Source: Eutreptiella sp. 'Long Island Sound 2002'
Lineage: Eukaryota; Euglenozoa; Euglenophyceae; Eutreptiales; Eutreptiaceae
Length of the DNA: 64,000 bases
NCBI GenBank assembly: GCA_964036045.1
Contig: OZ038392.1
Coordinates: 25,114,663 to 25,178,662, forward strand
Reading direction: 5' to 3'
Shown: piece by piece, positions 23,281 through 33,002 of the stretch
Numbering within the stretch: the first letter of the stretch is position 1
How the letters are laid out: the number at the start of each line of letters is the position of its first letter
Program-made: the position numbers and the translations under genes
The notes under the pieces: model-generated
Told to the model about the DNA's origin: nothing
What the model saw: only the letters and a program-made list of their open reading frames with translations
Database searches by the model: none

Positions 23281-26200
23281 TCAGGCACCCCTGGCTGCAA
23301 TCGCCCGGGTGAGTGCTGCCAAGTCCGAAACGTGGATCTTGGTCTTGTGCTTGCGGATGTACTCCATGAAGGGAGTATTGACCCGCGGCACGAACGAGGA
23401 GACGGGTTCCCAGGTGTCGTGGGACGGCCCATAGCCTCGCCAACGAACCTTGAACTCCAGACCTCCGGGTGCCGAGGCTTTCGGACGCTGAGCCAGGATC
23501 TTCTCGACAGTATAGTCGTCCTGCTCAGCATAGTCATCATCCGAATCAGCCTCATGTGCGGCGTAGCTCAGGGACACATGTTGGCCACGGAGGTCGGGTT
23601 CCCGCACACGGAGCTGACTCTCGTGGCGCTCCCGGAACTGTCCGTGACCCACCTTGATGCGGTAGGTGTCCTCACCAATCCTGCGGACCACCTCGCCGGG
23701 TGTGAACCAGGTCTTGGTGCGGTGGGTGCCCATAGGGCGGGGTCTGATCACCCACACCGGGTCTCCCACCCTGAACTTCTGCGCTGTCGAGCTCAGGGCG
23801 GACTTCTGACGCTCAGCATGCTCTTTCTCAAGCTGCTGGCGGATGTCCCGCGCCGTTTGCTCTTGCCGCGCGAAGAATTCCTTGGCATCCATAGCCATGC
23901 CATCACCAGACAAGGGAAGTCCCTTACCCAGGGGGTCCCTGCCGAACAGAATCTGGTGAGGGGACAAACCGCCCGGAGTGGGGGTGTCATGATGGGCCTT
24001 CAGAGCAGGCCACATCTCCTCAAACCAGTTCCGACGTGGATTGGTGATGTGGATCTTGCGCAGCTTCTCGAACAGCTGCCGTCCAGCCACTTCAGCACGG
24101 CCGTTGGACCGGCTGAGATAGGCGACGCTCTTGGCATGTCGTATTCCCATGAGGGAACACATAGCCTTGAACCAGCCACCAGTAAACTGGGGCCCTCGGT
24201 CACTGCAAATGGTGCGGGGGATGTCAAAGACGGTCAGCCAATGACGAATCATCATGACTGCCACTTCCTTGGCAAGCAACCCCTTTTTGCGTGCCGGAAC
24301 GGCTACAACGTAGCCGCTGTGGCGGTCCACACAGAGAACCACACAGTCAAAGGTCTCCTTGCCAATGTGCACTTTGGGCATGGAGAAGACGTCCATGGCC
24401 ACGCTCTCCATGGGCTGGTCAGGAACCGGGGTCCATTGGGGTTCCCCCTTGACGTTCCGGTTATCAGGATTGCAGGCCTGACAGACCGAGCAACCCTTCC
24501 TGACCTTCTTGATGGCGGTGTGGAGAACGATATGGTCGATCTCGAACCGACGCTGCATGTCAAGGGCCTGCTTCTTGACCCCTGGGTGCAGCATGTGGTG
24601 GTGCCAAGCTTCACACAGCTCGAGCACCCGGGACTCTGGTACTAGCAGCTTACCATTCCGGTAGAGCTTGCCATCTTCCTCAGTCAGCCCCTTTGGCCAC
24701 TTCTGCCCGTCATCAGGGTCGGTCACAGCCCTATACTCGGCCGCAAAGGCCTCAGACTTGGCGTAGTCGTCGGTCCAGTCGTCCTGGAGGCAAGACTCCG
24801 GGAAGAGGTGCTTGTCGGACACAGCTCCATCAGGGGCGAGTACTCTGACCGCTCTGCTCACCCTCGACGCGAGGGGGGCATCCGCAGCCATGACGACGAA
24901 GCATTTTGCACCCTCCTCCTCCATCTGGCGCTCCATTTCAATGATCCTCTTGGCTTCAGCGGTCTCAGCCTCATCGCCATGGGCAGAGATATCCTGCATG
25001 CCCTTGCTGGCGGGATAGGCCCACCTACTGAGACAGTCCGCCACGGTGTTATCCTTTCCAGGAATACAAACAACCGTAAGGTCGAACTTGGCCAAGGTCT
25101 CATGCCATCTTGCCCGTCGGGAGGCGGGACCTGAGGGGGTGACCACGTGCTCCTTGTGCCACGACTGCAGACTCTGATGGTCGGTGCAGACGGTGACGGG
25201 ATGGAGGGCTATGTACCCAGCCCATTTCCTGAGAGCCATGACGATGGCATACGCCTCCTTTTCACGGGGCGTCCACGTCCGTCTCTGGCCTTCCGCCAGG
25301 ACTCGGCTCCAGAAGGCCACGGGCACGTGTCTCCCGTCGTCAAGCACTTGCTCCAACACAGCGCCAATGGCGTAGTCGGAGGCGTCGGTGCGCAGGACGA
25401 ACCCTGGGTCGGGATCCACGAGGTGCAGACCCACTACGGATAGCAGCGCCTGCTTCATCCCCTCAAAGGCACGGTCGGACTCAGCTGTCCAGACCAGAGC
25501 CTTCTTGGACCCCTTCTTGGTCTCCTCTCGGTTGCCCTTGAGCATGGTCGTCATGGGGGCTGCATACTCGGCGTACATTTTGATATACCCCGAGTAGTAG
25601 TTGCAGAACCCCAGACACGCCCGTAGCTCAGAGACCGTCTTGGGCTTTTCCCAGTGCTCAATCGCAGCCACCTTGCCAGGTATGGGCTTTCGCTGCCCGT
25701 TTCCGACTACGTGGCCAGCGAAGACCACCTCGCTTACCGCAATGGTGGCCTTGTCACTGCTGCCCGTGAGTTTGTGCCGAACCAGAAGGTCCAGCACTCG
25801 AGTAACGTTCCTCTTGTGTGCCTCCAGGAGCTCCTCGTAGCTCATACTGGGGTCCCCGGACGCGATGATCACATTGTCCACGAAGGGGTCCGCACAGTCA
25901 CGCACCGGCTCAAGCAGGCTCTCCAGCATCTGCTGAAAAGCCGCATTGCCGTTGGTAACGCCCATGGGCATCACCTTCCACTGGAGAGGTCCAAGTGGGG
26001 TGCTCATGGCTGTGCAGGCACGGGACTCCTCGGCGAGAGGCATCTGATGATAACCATGTTTCAGGTCAATCACCGTGAAGATCCTCTGCCAATGTTTCTT
26101 TTGCAGCATGTCCTCAATGAGGGGCAGCGTATAGCTGTCGTGCTGCGTTTGGGCGTTCAGGCCGCGGTAGTCGACCACGAGCCGCCACTCACCGGCAACC

Positions 26201-28263
26201 TTCTTGGGGATGACGAAGCAGGGAGAGGCCCACTCGGAGTGGCACGGCTCAAGCCAGCCTCTCTGGATGAAGTCACGGAGGATCTTCTCCATGGCCTCTT
26301 TCCTCTCGCCCCTCAGGGCAAACTCCCGGTGCCCATACACACGGGGGTCCTGCTTCAGTCGTATCTTGGCCTCGCCATACGGTCCACGCACCGGTGGGGG
26401 AAACACAGGCTTACCGCTGAAGAAGGTATCACCATACTTCTGCTTCAGCCTGGCCCTCAATGCCTGGATCTTGGGGCAGTCATCGGACTCCGCCTTGGCT
26501 TTTCCGGGCACTTGAACCACGGAGCTTACTTGAGGGGTAGCGACCCCGCTCGGTTTCGGCTCAGGTGATCTTCCCAGGTGGCCCAAAGGGCCATCTCTGG
26601 TCTTGCCTCGGAATAGATTGCCGTAGGTGGGTGGGTTACCGCCGGGCGGCTCGTCCTGGCTGGACATATGATCCAGCACCCTCTGAACGAAGGTGTTCCC
26701 GTCATAGGAACCGGAGACGATGGAGTCCACTTCCCACCAGGCTCTGTCCTGGCCCTTGCCCTCACGCTGGTTTCCCCAGTCGTGAAAGGGCTGATCCATA
26801 TACCCCTGAACCAGATTCCACTCATCTTCAGTGAGGGGGTCTTCCGAATACGATTCTTCGATGTCAACAGGGGGAACCGCAAAGCATTGCCGCCATGGCT
26901 CCGCTATGATGCGGTTGACACACACGAAGTCCGTGGCGTCGGCCTGATCAAGGCCCCCATCCACATAGCGGAATTCCGTTGGCCATCTCTGGGGTGGCAT
27001 GGGCTGTCCCTTAGCGTCCTGATAGACACTCTCTCCAGCCGGTAGGACGACCTTGTTTAAGGTCATGTTGGTCAATGAGGCTACCCAATGTCGGGTACTT
27101 TCCTCCTCGGTGCATCCCATAGGAACAACCAGCACTGCCTTGGAGCGGTCTTTGCGAATCTTCGCTATCGCTCTTGGAATGTCCCAACGGGGGCAATGGA
27201 TCCACATCAATCCCTGATGCGGACCCCAGTGCTTCTTCCACGCGGAGTCCTGTGCGCTCCAGTACTTCTCACACACCCGAGGATGGGCGGAGGTTCCTGA
27301 AGAGAACGCATCCGGGGCCAGATCCGAAGCTCCCAAGTCCGCGACAACTCGGCTCGCCACTTCCGGCCTTACGCCGTACTCCTGGTTTGCAGGACCAGTT
27401 GGCTCAGTGTCCAGCGCGGCCACTTCGAGCTGATTGCGTTCGGGGTGGATCCATTGGCATTCCACATGGTGCTCAGGTGACGAAAGCCACGAGAGCTGGT
27501 CGTCCTGGTACAGGGTCATGGAGGCCTGGGCCGGGAGGACGCCGGAGTCCGTCTCCATCATGAAGTCGTACCCGACGATCATGTCCCAGTCCATCTCGGC
27601 CTCGTAGAAGCGACCGTGCAGGAGGATTTCCTTGCCGAGGTCTGGGCGGCTCAGCTCACGATGGTTCACGAACTGCAGCCCAATGGCCGCTTCCTTCGTG
27701 CCTCCCACCATGTACTGGCCGTTCGCCACCTTCAGCCTGACAGGTTTCCGACTGTCAGTCAGACACTCTGGTGGAAGTAGGCCAGCCTTGACCAAGCTGA
27801 CTTGAGCTCCCGTGTCGACCAACACGTCCAAAACCTTTTCCACTTCCCCGCATAAGGCACGGACCTTAAGATGCAACTGCCGCTCGCGACCGACACGGCG
27901 CACGGCGTGCAAACTCAGGATCTCCGGCCGTTCCAGAAGCTCAACAAGCGACTGGTGCAGGTCGTGGACAATGGGCTCAGGCTGCCCATCTGCAGCATCC
28001 AGCTGCGGTCCGGGTGATCCTCTGATACTCTCGGATAGATCCTGTAGTACATCAAACGCATTCTTGGTCGCGAAGGACGGACGGGTGCAAGGGTTCGTGC
28101 CTTCACTTGCCCTCACCCCGCCTCCGCGACTGGGTGCCAGACCGGGCCTTCCGCCCGCGGCAGTCCCCTTGTGCTTATCGACTCCCGACTGGGATGGTTC
28201 GGCGCTTCCCACGTCACCATCCTGCGACCGCCCTAGCTGGGGCCCTTGGCTGCAGGGGCTCCG
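23281..28263 (-). CDS. pol: E2 Pol polyprotein with C-terminal chromodomain
   Basis: Open frame following the UAG at 28264-28266; no ATG is needed if that stop is read through. In order on the minus strand: protease with canonical D-T-G-A-Q (about 27820); methyltransferase-like domain (about 27380-26940), whose motif place reads H-C-P-R-W instead of N-P-P-F/Y; RT (about 26300-25640) with FVDN at 25873-25884, the second catalytic Asp changed to Asn; RNase H (about 25410-25000); integrase with His/Cys zinc region (about 24620-24480) and D-D-E core (AMDVF, CSDRGPQF, GRAEVAGRQ); chromodomain (about 23520-23340, VEKILAQ ... FKVRWRGYGPSHDTWEP). Uninterrupted over 1,660 codons. E3 is a diverged relative of the same family. 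Confidence 0.93.
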   Translation of the reverse strand, partial: RSPCSQGPQLGRSQDGDVGSAEPSQSGVDKHKGTAAGGRPGLAPSRGGGVRASEGTNPCTRPSFATKNAFDVLQDLSESIRGSPGPQLDAADGQPEPIVHDLHQSLVELLERPEILSLHAVRRVGRERQLHLKVRALCGEVEKVLDVLVDTGAQVSLVKAGLLPPECLTDSRKPVRLKVANGQYMVGGTKEAAIGLQFVNHRELSRPDLGKEILLHGRFYEAEMDWDMIVGYDFMMETDSGVLPAQASMTLYQDDQLSWLSSPEHHVECQWIHPERNQLEVAALDTEPTGPANQEYGVRPEVASRVVADLGASDLAPDAFSSGTSAHPRVCEKYWSAQDSAWKKHWGPHQGLMWIHCPRWDIPRAIAKIRKDRSKAVLVVPMGCTEEESTRHWVASLTNMTLNKVVLPAGESVYQDAKGQPMPPQRWPTEFRYVDGGLDQADATDFVCVNRIIAEPWRQCFAVPPVDIEESYSEDPLTEDEWNLVQGYMDQPFHDWGNQREGKGQDRAWWEVDSIVSGSYDGNTFVQRVLDHMSSQDEPPGGNPPTYGNLFRGKTRDGPLGHLGRSPEPKPSGVATPQVSSVVQVPGKAKAESDDCPKIQALRARLKQKYGDTFFSGKPVFPPPVRGPYGEAKIRLKQDPRVYGHREFALRGERKEAMEKILRDFIQRGWLEPCHSEWASPCFVIPKKVAGEWRLVVDYRGLNAQTQHDSYTLPLIEDMLQKKHWQRIFTVIDLKHGYHQMPLAEESRACTAMSTPLGPLQWKVMPMGVTNGNAAFQQMLESLLEPVRDCADPFVDNVIIASGDPSMSYEELLEAHKRNVTRVLDLLVRHKLTGSSDKATIAVSEVVFAGHVVGNGQRKPIPGKVAAIEHWEKPKTVSELRACLGFCNYYSGYIKMYAEYAAPMTTMLKGNREETKKGSKKALVWTAESDRAFEGMKQALLSVVGLHLVDPDPGFVLRTDASDYAIGAVLEQVLDDGRHVPVAFWSRVLAEGQRRTWTPREKEAYAIVMALRKWAGYIALHPVTVCTDHQSLQSWHKEHVVTPSGPASRRARWHETLAKFDLTVVCIPGKDNTVADCLSRWAYPASKGMQDISAHGDEAETAEAKRIIEMERQMEEEGAKCFVVMAADAPLASRVSRAVRVLAPDGAVSDKHLFPESCLQDDWTDDYAKSEAFAAEYRAVTDPDDGQKWPKGLTEEDGKLYRNGKLLVPESRVLELCEAWHHHMLHPGVKKQALDMQRRFEIDHIVLHTAIKKVRKGCSVCQACNPDNRNVKGEPQWTPVPDQPMESVAMDVFSMPKVHIGKETFDCVVLCVDRHSGYVVAVPARKKGLLAKEVAVMMIRHWLTVFDIPRTICSDRGPQFTGGWFKAMCSLMGIRHAKSVAYLSRSNGRAEVAGRQLFEKLRKIHITNPRRNWFEEMWPALKAHHDTPTPGGLSPHQILFGRDPLGKGLPLSGDGMAMDAKEFFARQEQTARDIRQQLEKEHAERQKSALSSTAQKFRVGDPVWVIRPRPMGTHRTKTWFTPGEVVRRIGEDTYRIKVGHGQFRERHESQLRVREPDLRGQHVSLSYAAHEADSDDDYAEQDDYTVEKILAQRPKASAPGGLEFKVRWRGYGPSHDTWEPVSSFVPRVNTPFMEYIRKHKTKIHVSDLAALTRAIAARGA

Positions 28264-28266
28264 CTA
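28264..28266 (-). promoter_or_regulatory. UAG between E2 zinc-knuckle ORF and pol, candidate readthrough codon
   Basis: On the minus strand the context is CCC-TAG-CGG. The upstream ORF (28995-28264) and pol are in the same frame, with nothing but this stop between them. Confidence 0.55.
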
Positions 28267-28995
28267 GGGGGCGTCGGTTGTGGAAGAAGGGGTGTTCTCC
28301 TCCGCATCAACCTCGTTGATGCCCTTCTTCCTTCTTTCGCTGCGAGTAGGCTTCTTGTCCTTGTCCTTGTTCTGGTTATTCTGGTTGTTTTCCTTGTTCT
28401 TGTTGTCCGACCTGGGGACCCAGTTCCGCTTGATCTCCTGGATCTCCTTGGCCAACTCGGTCCCCATCGACGACATCAGCTTGGCCAGCTCGTCCTTGTC
28501 GACCTCCACCTTGGCTTCCCGGATTCCCGCGGGCGCACGCTTCTTCGACCCGTGCGCCTTCTTGTAAGCCTCCGTGTCGGCCTTGTGGACGGGGCATGTT
28601 CGGTGGTCATGGTTGAAGCCTCGCTTCCTCCCATAACACACGAAACAGCCCTGAGGGTGAGCTCGTATGAAATCCCCAAAGGACAGCGGAGGGTCGCCAA
28701 TGCGGCGAGGGTCCCTCTTCTCCTGCTTCCTCCAACCCTGCTGCAGGGGCTTCCAGTTTCCCGGTTTGCTCCCCGCGCTCAGGTTCTTGGCCACGAAGGC
28801 ACAAACGGCCACTTCGGCGGGCTCATCGTCGTCGTCATCGTCGACGAGAGTCTCGTCGCCGCCGGCTCCCGCTGGGTCCCTGGCAGTTTCCCGCCAGGTC
28901 CCTCGCCAACGTAGTTGACGTCGCGGTCGCCGGGCCTCAACCCGCGGGTGTGGTGGAGGTTTCGGTACTCCTTGAGTACTTCCTCGCCAACCCAC
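28264..28995 (-). CDS. E2 nucleocapsid-like ORF with zinc knuckle
   Basis: This frame overlaps the end of gag and lies in the -1 frame relative to it; the gag-like text flows into it near 28910. It has an acidic run (D-rich, about 28850-28810). A Cys/His cluster of the form C-x2-C-x8-H-x-H-x2-C follows near 28640-28590 (CFVCYGRKRG...HRTC), a variant retroviral zinc knuckle. The basic tail is rich in Lys, Asn and Gln. It probably acts as the RNA-binding nucleocapsid end of Gag. It is reached by frameshift, or the shift is a mutation in this copy. No classic slippery heptamer in the right phase was seen. Confidence 0.65.
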   Translation of the reverse strand: MGWRGSTQGVPKPPPHPRVEARRPRRQLRWRGTWRETARDPAGAGGDETLVDDDDDDEPAEVAVCAFVAKNLSAGSKPGNWKPLQQGWRKQEKRDPRRIGDPPLSFGDFIRAHPQGCFVCYGRKRGFNHDHRTCPVHKADTEAYKKAHGSKKRAPAGIREAKVEVDKDELAKLMSSMGTELAKEIQEIKRNWVPRSDNKNKENNQNNQNKDKDKKPTRSERRKKGINEVDAEENTPSSTTDAP

Positions 28996-31900
28996 TCCAG
29001 GATCTCGTCGCAGCTCATCCGCGCCGGGATGGCCTGCAGACGGATGGTCTGGCCGCTCAACTCACACTCGTCAAGGCACCACATCGCGGTCTTCTCGCGA
29101 TCGCCCGAGACGGTGATGAGAAGAGCGTTCGGCAGGGAGTGCCGTTTGACATCCCGGGCCACGTTCTTCTTCGCCCAAGCCACCACGTTCGAATGATACT
29201 CTTTGGGGAGCATCATCTTGACCGTGTGGTTGGACTTGGCCCGCTTGGATTCCTCCTTGGTGACCCTCTTGATCCATGCTTCCGGCAGCATGGAGAGCAG
29301 GCGAGCCTGCTCGTCACCCTCGCTCCAATCCTCCACGTTGCGGCGGTAGAGGGTGTATTTCCCTCGGAAGTCCCGCCAATCCCGCAGGCGGATCTCCCGT
29401 CCATCATGCTCAAGCTTGATGGACTTCCACCGCTTGGCAGCCACCTGCGGAGCGTCCACCCGCTCCTGCTCGTTGAGCCACTTCTTGGCTTCCTTGAGGG
29501 TCTTGATTTTCCCCTCCTTGGTCGCCATGAAGTATAGCTCTCCGAGCACTTCCGGCAGGCGGTACCTGAACCGTCTGAAGACATATCTCTCCGCATCCGC
29601 GTGAGGCATGTCTTCAGTGACGGTCAGCCCCGAATCGTCCAGCTTCTCCAAGAAGCGGTCGAGGTTGAGGGGGTTGCCATCGTACATGGGGGGCTTGATG
29701 TCCTTCAAGTCTTCCCACACGGCGGCATCCGCGGCCTTAGAGACCATGAATGCCGGCCGCGAGGTCGACCGAGGTTCCCATCGGCCTCGCCCACGGACTC
29801 CTACGGCCGCCACGTCCATCTCCTCCATGGAATCCCCGTGGCTACGCCGTGGTTCCTCCATGTACGCTGAACCTAGTCCTAGTTCACGCCGTACTCCTTC
29901 CATGTACGCATCCTCATCACGGCGCCGGCGGCTGCGTTCAGCGGCCTCCCGTCGTACACCACGCGGCGGGCTGATGTCAAACTCCTCCAGGTCCAGGTCC
30001 AGGTCCTCACCTTCGCCGACATCCCACTCCACGTCTCCTCTGGGGACCTCGTCCCTGAGTCCACCATAACGTCCTCCAGCCATTGGGATTGGCACCGGGG
30101 CTGGTGCCGGGCGTCGGGGGCGTACAGGCGTCCGCGGTGGAGCACGGCGGTTGCGGTACTCCGCGCTGAGCCACTCATCACGCCATTCCTCACTGCCACT
30201 GCCGGGCGGCACGCGCTCGTTGCGGCGGCCCGCGCTGTGGTTAGAGGGGGCGGTGAGAGAGGGGGCACTGGCGCTGGGGCGACTCCTGGGGGCTCCGCCG
30301 GGGGCGTGGGGTCTGCCTGGACCTGGTCCGGGTCCCCAGCCGTCGTCCGACGAGCCAGACTCCAGGGGTGGGTGGTCGCTGCCGACGCTCCCACGGGCTT
30401 CCAGCGCGTCCAGCCTCTGCTGCAGGCCGCTGACGACGTTGGTCAGCGACTTGGTCTCGGCCCTGGCGATGTCCAGCTCCTTCTGCGCGCGCGCGGCGAC
30501 CCTGGAGATGCGAGCCATCTCGCCCTTGCCAATGTCTACCTCCAGCTCGAGCAACTGGACTCTCTTGCGGAGGTAGACAATCCACCGCCAGGTGGTATCC
30601 GGGTCGCCGTTCCCTGGTGGGTCGTCGGGGTCCCCAGGGGGTCCTCCAGGAGGGCCTCCGCCGGGTCCGCCCGGTCCAGGGGGTCCTCCCCCGCCCGGTG
30701 GTCCGCCTCCAGGGGGTCCACTTGGTGGGCGTCCTCCAGGGGGTCCTGATAGTCCTCCGCCAGGGGGTCCCGGTGGGTCTCCGCCGGGTCGCCTCGGTGG
30801 GTCCGAGGATGGGCGCTTCCTCGTGATGCCGAAGTCCATGTCGTCATCCTCGTCCATGTCGCCCCACCTGGGCGTCCCGGTCTCGGAAGGCTCCGAGCTC
30901 CGGTAGGGAGGAGGGAGATCCTCATCCTCACCTTCCGGTTCCATGGGGACGTCTCCGCCTCCTCCGCCCGTCCAAGCCACCACTTGGCGATGTCGGCGGC
31001 CTCGTTCATCCCCATCACTGGCGGTGAAGAAGGGGTCACTGTCGTGGGGGTGTCCACCCGCTGGCCTCCGCGGCCTCTCGGGGGTCTTCCCCTTGCCCTT
31101 CCTCCGTCGACGGGCGGTGGGGCCACTGCTCCCACTGCTGCCCGTGTCGGCCTCGTCCAGCGTCATCCTGGAGGAGGCGTCCCCTTCGAAAAGCTTTCGA
31201 AGGGTCTCCACTCGTGATACTCCCGGGGGAGTCTCGCGGCGGAGTTTGGCCTCTGCCTCCTCCATTGCGGCGGCGGTGGCTGCGGCAGCTCGCACTTCGG
31301 CTTCCTCCCGAGCACGAGCCGCCTCGGCTTCCTGGGCCTGCTGCAGCCGCGCCTTCTGCGCTTCCAACGCCGCCAGCTCAGCCTCCGTCTTGGCCTTCTC
31401 CTCAGCGACCTTCCGTCGCGCGGCCTCGATGGCGTCCTTCTTGGCGGCGTCCGCCTGGGCCTTGGCCGTCGCTTCGGCGTGGGCCCTTTCCTCCGCCTCC
31501 TTCTTTGCCCTCTCTTGGGCAAGCGCCTCTTCCAGCGCCCTCACCTCGGCCTCCCTGCAGGCAATGGCCTCCTGCGTCAGGCGGGCTTCCTCGTCGGCTG
31601 CCGCCAACTCACCGTTGACCTGGGCAGTCGCTGCCCCATGGGCGGCTACGGCCGTGAGTCCGGCCGCAATGGCCGCCACGGTCTGGGCGTGGATAGCCAT
31701 GCCATGCGCCCACTCCGCAGCCTCCTCCTGGGCGATGCCGACGGCGCCCTCCAGGGCAGCGCTGTGCTGCCTGGCCCGTTGCCGGACAACCCGAAGGTTG
31801 CAGGGCACCCCACAGGCGCGCTCACAGGCGCGATCCACATCCCTGTCGGGAGCGACGCTGCTGCTGGAGCTGGCCTGGTCGGCTGGCATCCTCCCGCGGT

Positions 31901-32588
31901 GGGCCGACTCCACGTCGCTGCTGGGGCCTGCTGAGGCCTGCTGGGGCCTCATGAGCAGCTGACGGGGCTTGGCCTTGGTCTGCCTGGTGACTTGGATGAA
32001 GTCGCCGAAGGTGGCGTGGCCGGGGTGATGACCACCATTGGCTCGTTGGGGACTGGAGGCTGGGGTTCCGCCCTTGGCGCCTTGGGCGGCTTCGGCGGCC
32101 AGGGACTCCTGGTACTCCCGCCACCTCCGGTCCCGCTTCTTGTCCCCGGCGGACCGCTTCTCCTTCCCCGGAGACGCGCTGCTGCTGCCCTGCAGCCTGC
32201 GCTCGCTCCCCGGTTCCGGGAAGTTTTTCTCGATCATGTCCCACATGGAGACATTGATCGAGGCGCCCGACGGGTAGGCGTTGGGCTCCTCGTCCTCCTC
32301 AATCCCGTCGGGACGCAGGCCTTCGCCGGGCCTGTCCGGCCGCCTCCACGTCCTCCAGCGCTTGCGGCGGAAGCAGTATTCGTACCCTTCCGCCCGCAGC
32401 CACTCCTCCACTGCCCGCAGGCGGTCCTCCCCCATGTCCTCGCGGAGCTCGAAGCTCCCGGGCATGCCGCCTTCACACTGGGGGTGGCTGTGGCGGTAGT
32501 GCTGGTCCCAGACCAACCCACGCAGCAGGCGTGCCGCATGGGGATGGGGCCGCGGCCACATCCTTCCCGATTCCTGCCAATTCACCAT
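28779..32588 (-). CDS. gag: E2 Gag, unusually long
   Basis: The start is the ATG at 32588 with a good context (GCCATGG). About 1,270 residues, far longer than the 300-500 usual for Gypsy Gag. Roughly in order: basic N-terminal region; Ala/Glu-rich heptad coiled coil (about residues 260-450; nt 31800-31230); acidic linker; Pro/Gly collagen-like PPGG repeats (nt about 30800-30600); second coiled coil (nt about 30580-30400); Arg/Pro region; capsid-like region beginning near WEDLKDIKPPMYDGNPLNLD (nt about 29720) to about 29200; RRM-like segment (nt about 29140-28980). The C-terminus in this frame (after about 28910) looks out of frame, and the nucleocapsid continues in the overlapping ORF. Confidence 0.8.
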   Translation of the reverse strand: MVNWQESGRMWPRPHPHAARLLRGLVWDQHYRHSHPQCEGGMPGSFELREDMGEDRLRAVEEWLRAEGYEYCFRRKRWRTWRRPDRPGEGLRPDGIEEDEEPNAYPSGASINVSMWDMIEKNFPEPGSERRLQGSSSASPGKEKRSAGDKKRDRRWREYQESLAAEAAQGAKGGTPASSPQRANGGHHPGHATFGDFIQVTRQTKAKPRQLLMRPQQASAGPSSDVESAHRGRMPADQASSSSSVAPDRDVDRACERACGVPCNLRVVRQRARQHSAALEGAVGIAQEEAAEWAHGMAIHAQTVAAIAAGLTAVAAHGAATAQVNGELAAADEEARLTQEAIACREAEVRALEEALAQERAKKEAEERAHAEATAKAQADAAKKDAIEAARRKVAEEKAKTEAELAALEAQKARLQQAQEAEAARAREEAEVRAAAATAAAMEEAEAKLRRETPPGVSRVETLRKLFEGDASSRMTLDEADTGSSGSSGPTARRRRKGKGKTPERPRRPAGGHPHDSDPFFTASDGDERGRRHRQVVAWTGGGGGDVPMEPEGEDEDLPPPYRSSEPSETGTPRWGDMDEDDDMDFGITRKRPSSDPPRRPGGDPPGPPGGGLSGPPGGRPPSGPPGGGPPGGGGPPGPGGPGGGPPGGPPGDPDDPPGNGDPDTTWRWIVYLRKRVQLLELEVDIGKGEMARISRVAARAQKELDIARAETKSLTNVVSGLQQRLDALEARGSVGSDHPPLESGSSDDGWGPGPGPGRPHAPGGAPRSRPSASAPSLTAPSNHSAGRRNERVPPGSGSEEWRDEWLSAEYRNRRAPPRTPVRPRRPAPAPVPIPMAGGRYGGLRDEVPRGDVEWDVGEGEDLDLDLEEFDISPPRGVRREAAERSRRRRDEDAYMEGVRRELGLGSAYMEEPRRSHGDSMEEMDVAAVGVRGRGRWEPRSTSRPAFMVSKAADAAVWEDLKDIKPPMYDGNPLNLDRFLEKLDDSGLTVTEDMPHADAERYVFRRFRYRLPEVLGELYFMATKEGKIKTLKEAKKWLNEQERVDAPQVAAKRWKSIKLEHDGREIRLRDWRDFRGKYTLYRRNVEDWSEGDEQARLLSMLPEAWIKRVTKEESKRAKSNHTVKMMLPKEYHSNVVAWAKKNVARDVKRHSLPNALLITVSGDREKTAMWCLDECELSGQTIRLQAIPARMSCDEILEWVGEEVLKEYRNLHHTRGLRPGDRDVNYVGEGPGGKLPGTQREPAATRLSSTMTTTMSPPKWPFVPSWPRT

Positions 32589-33002
32589 GGCAGCGGGGGC
32601 GTAGTTGGTCTTGAGGTCCTTGGTATGCACTCGTTCCACTCAACGAACTGGTGGTGGTTGTTGAGGCGGGTGAAGCAGCACTGGACTGGGCGTGCGGCTG
32701 GTGCTGGTCAGCCGGTGGTTGTGGAAGTGGTTGACGCGGCCTTGCTGGTCGGCCGATGGGTCTGGTCTGTCCACTTCCTTCACGGTCGCGGCGCGGTCAG
32801 GGCGATGCACTGGACGGCGCTGCGGGCTCCGTGACGAACTCGGCGCTGTCGCTGGGCGGCGCTGCGAGGCGCTGCGCTGCGCTGCGAGCTGCTGCGCTGC
32901 GCTGCGAGCTGCGAGCTGCGAGCTGCTGCGACGCGCTGCTCGGGGTTGGTGGCCCCGAGTGGCACGCGAGGGCTGGGTAACCCCGCGGCGGTGAAACGCT
33001 TT
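32589..33002 (-). other. E2 leader with CTGCG-type low-complexity repeat
   Basis: Non-coding leader between the 5' LTR and the Gag ATG. At 32856-32942 it is a GC-rich simple repeat built from GCTGCG/GCTGCGAG units. Directly inside the LTR the minus strand reads AAAGCGTTTCACCGCC; it is not the iMet primer site seen in E1 and E4, and I cannot name a matching tRNA. Confidence 0.6.

Noticed and set aside
23332-24645. Plus-strand ORF of 437 codons opposite E2 pol
   Set aside because: It is the antisense shadow of the integrase/chromodomain coding strand; no domain of its own.
28880-28920. Programmed -1 frameshift at GGGAAAC between E2 gag and the zinc-knuckle ORF
   Set aside because: The heptamer is present, but gag reads it as GGG-AAA-C, which is not the phase needed for slippage, and no downstream structure was evaluated.
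30943-31962. Ala/Ser-rich plus-strand ORF of 339 codons
   Set aside because: Antisense of the repetitive coiled-coil region of E2 Gag; open frame caused by codon bias.
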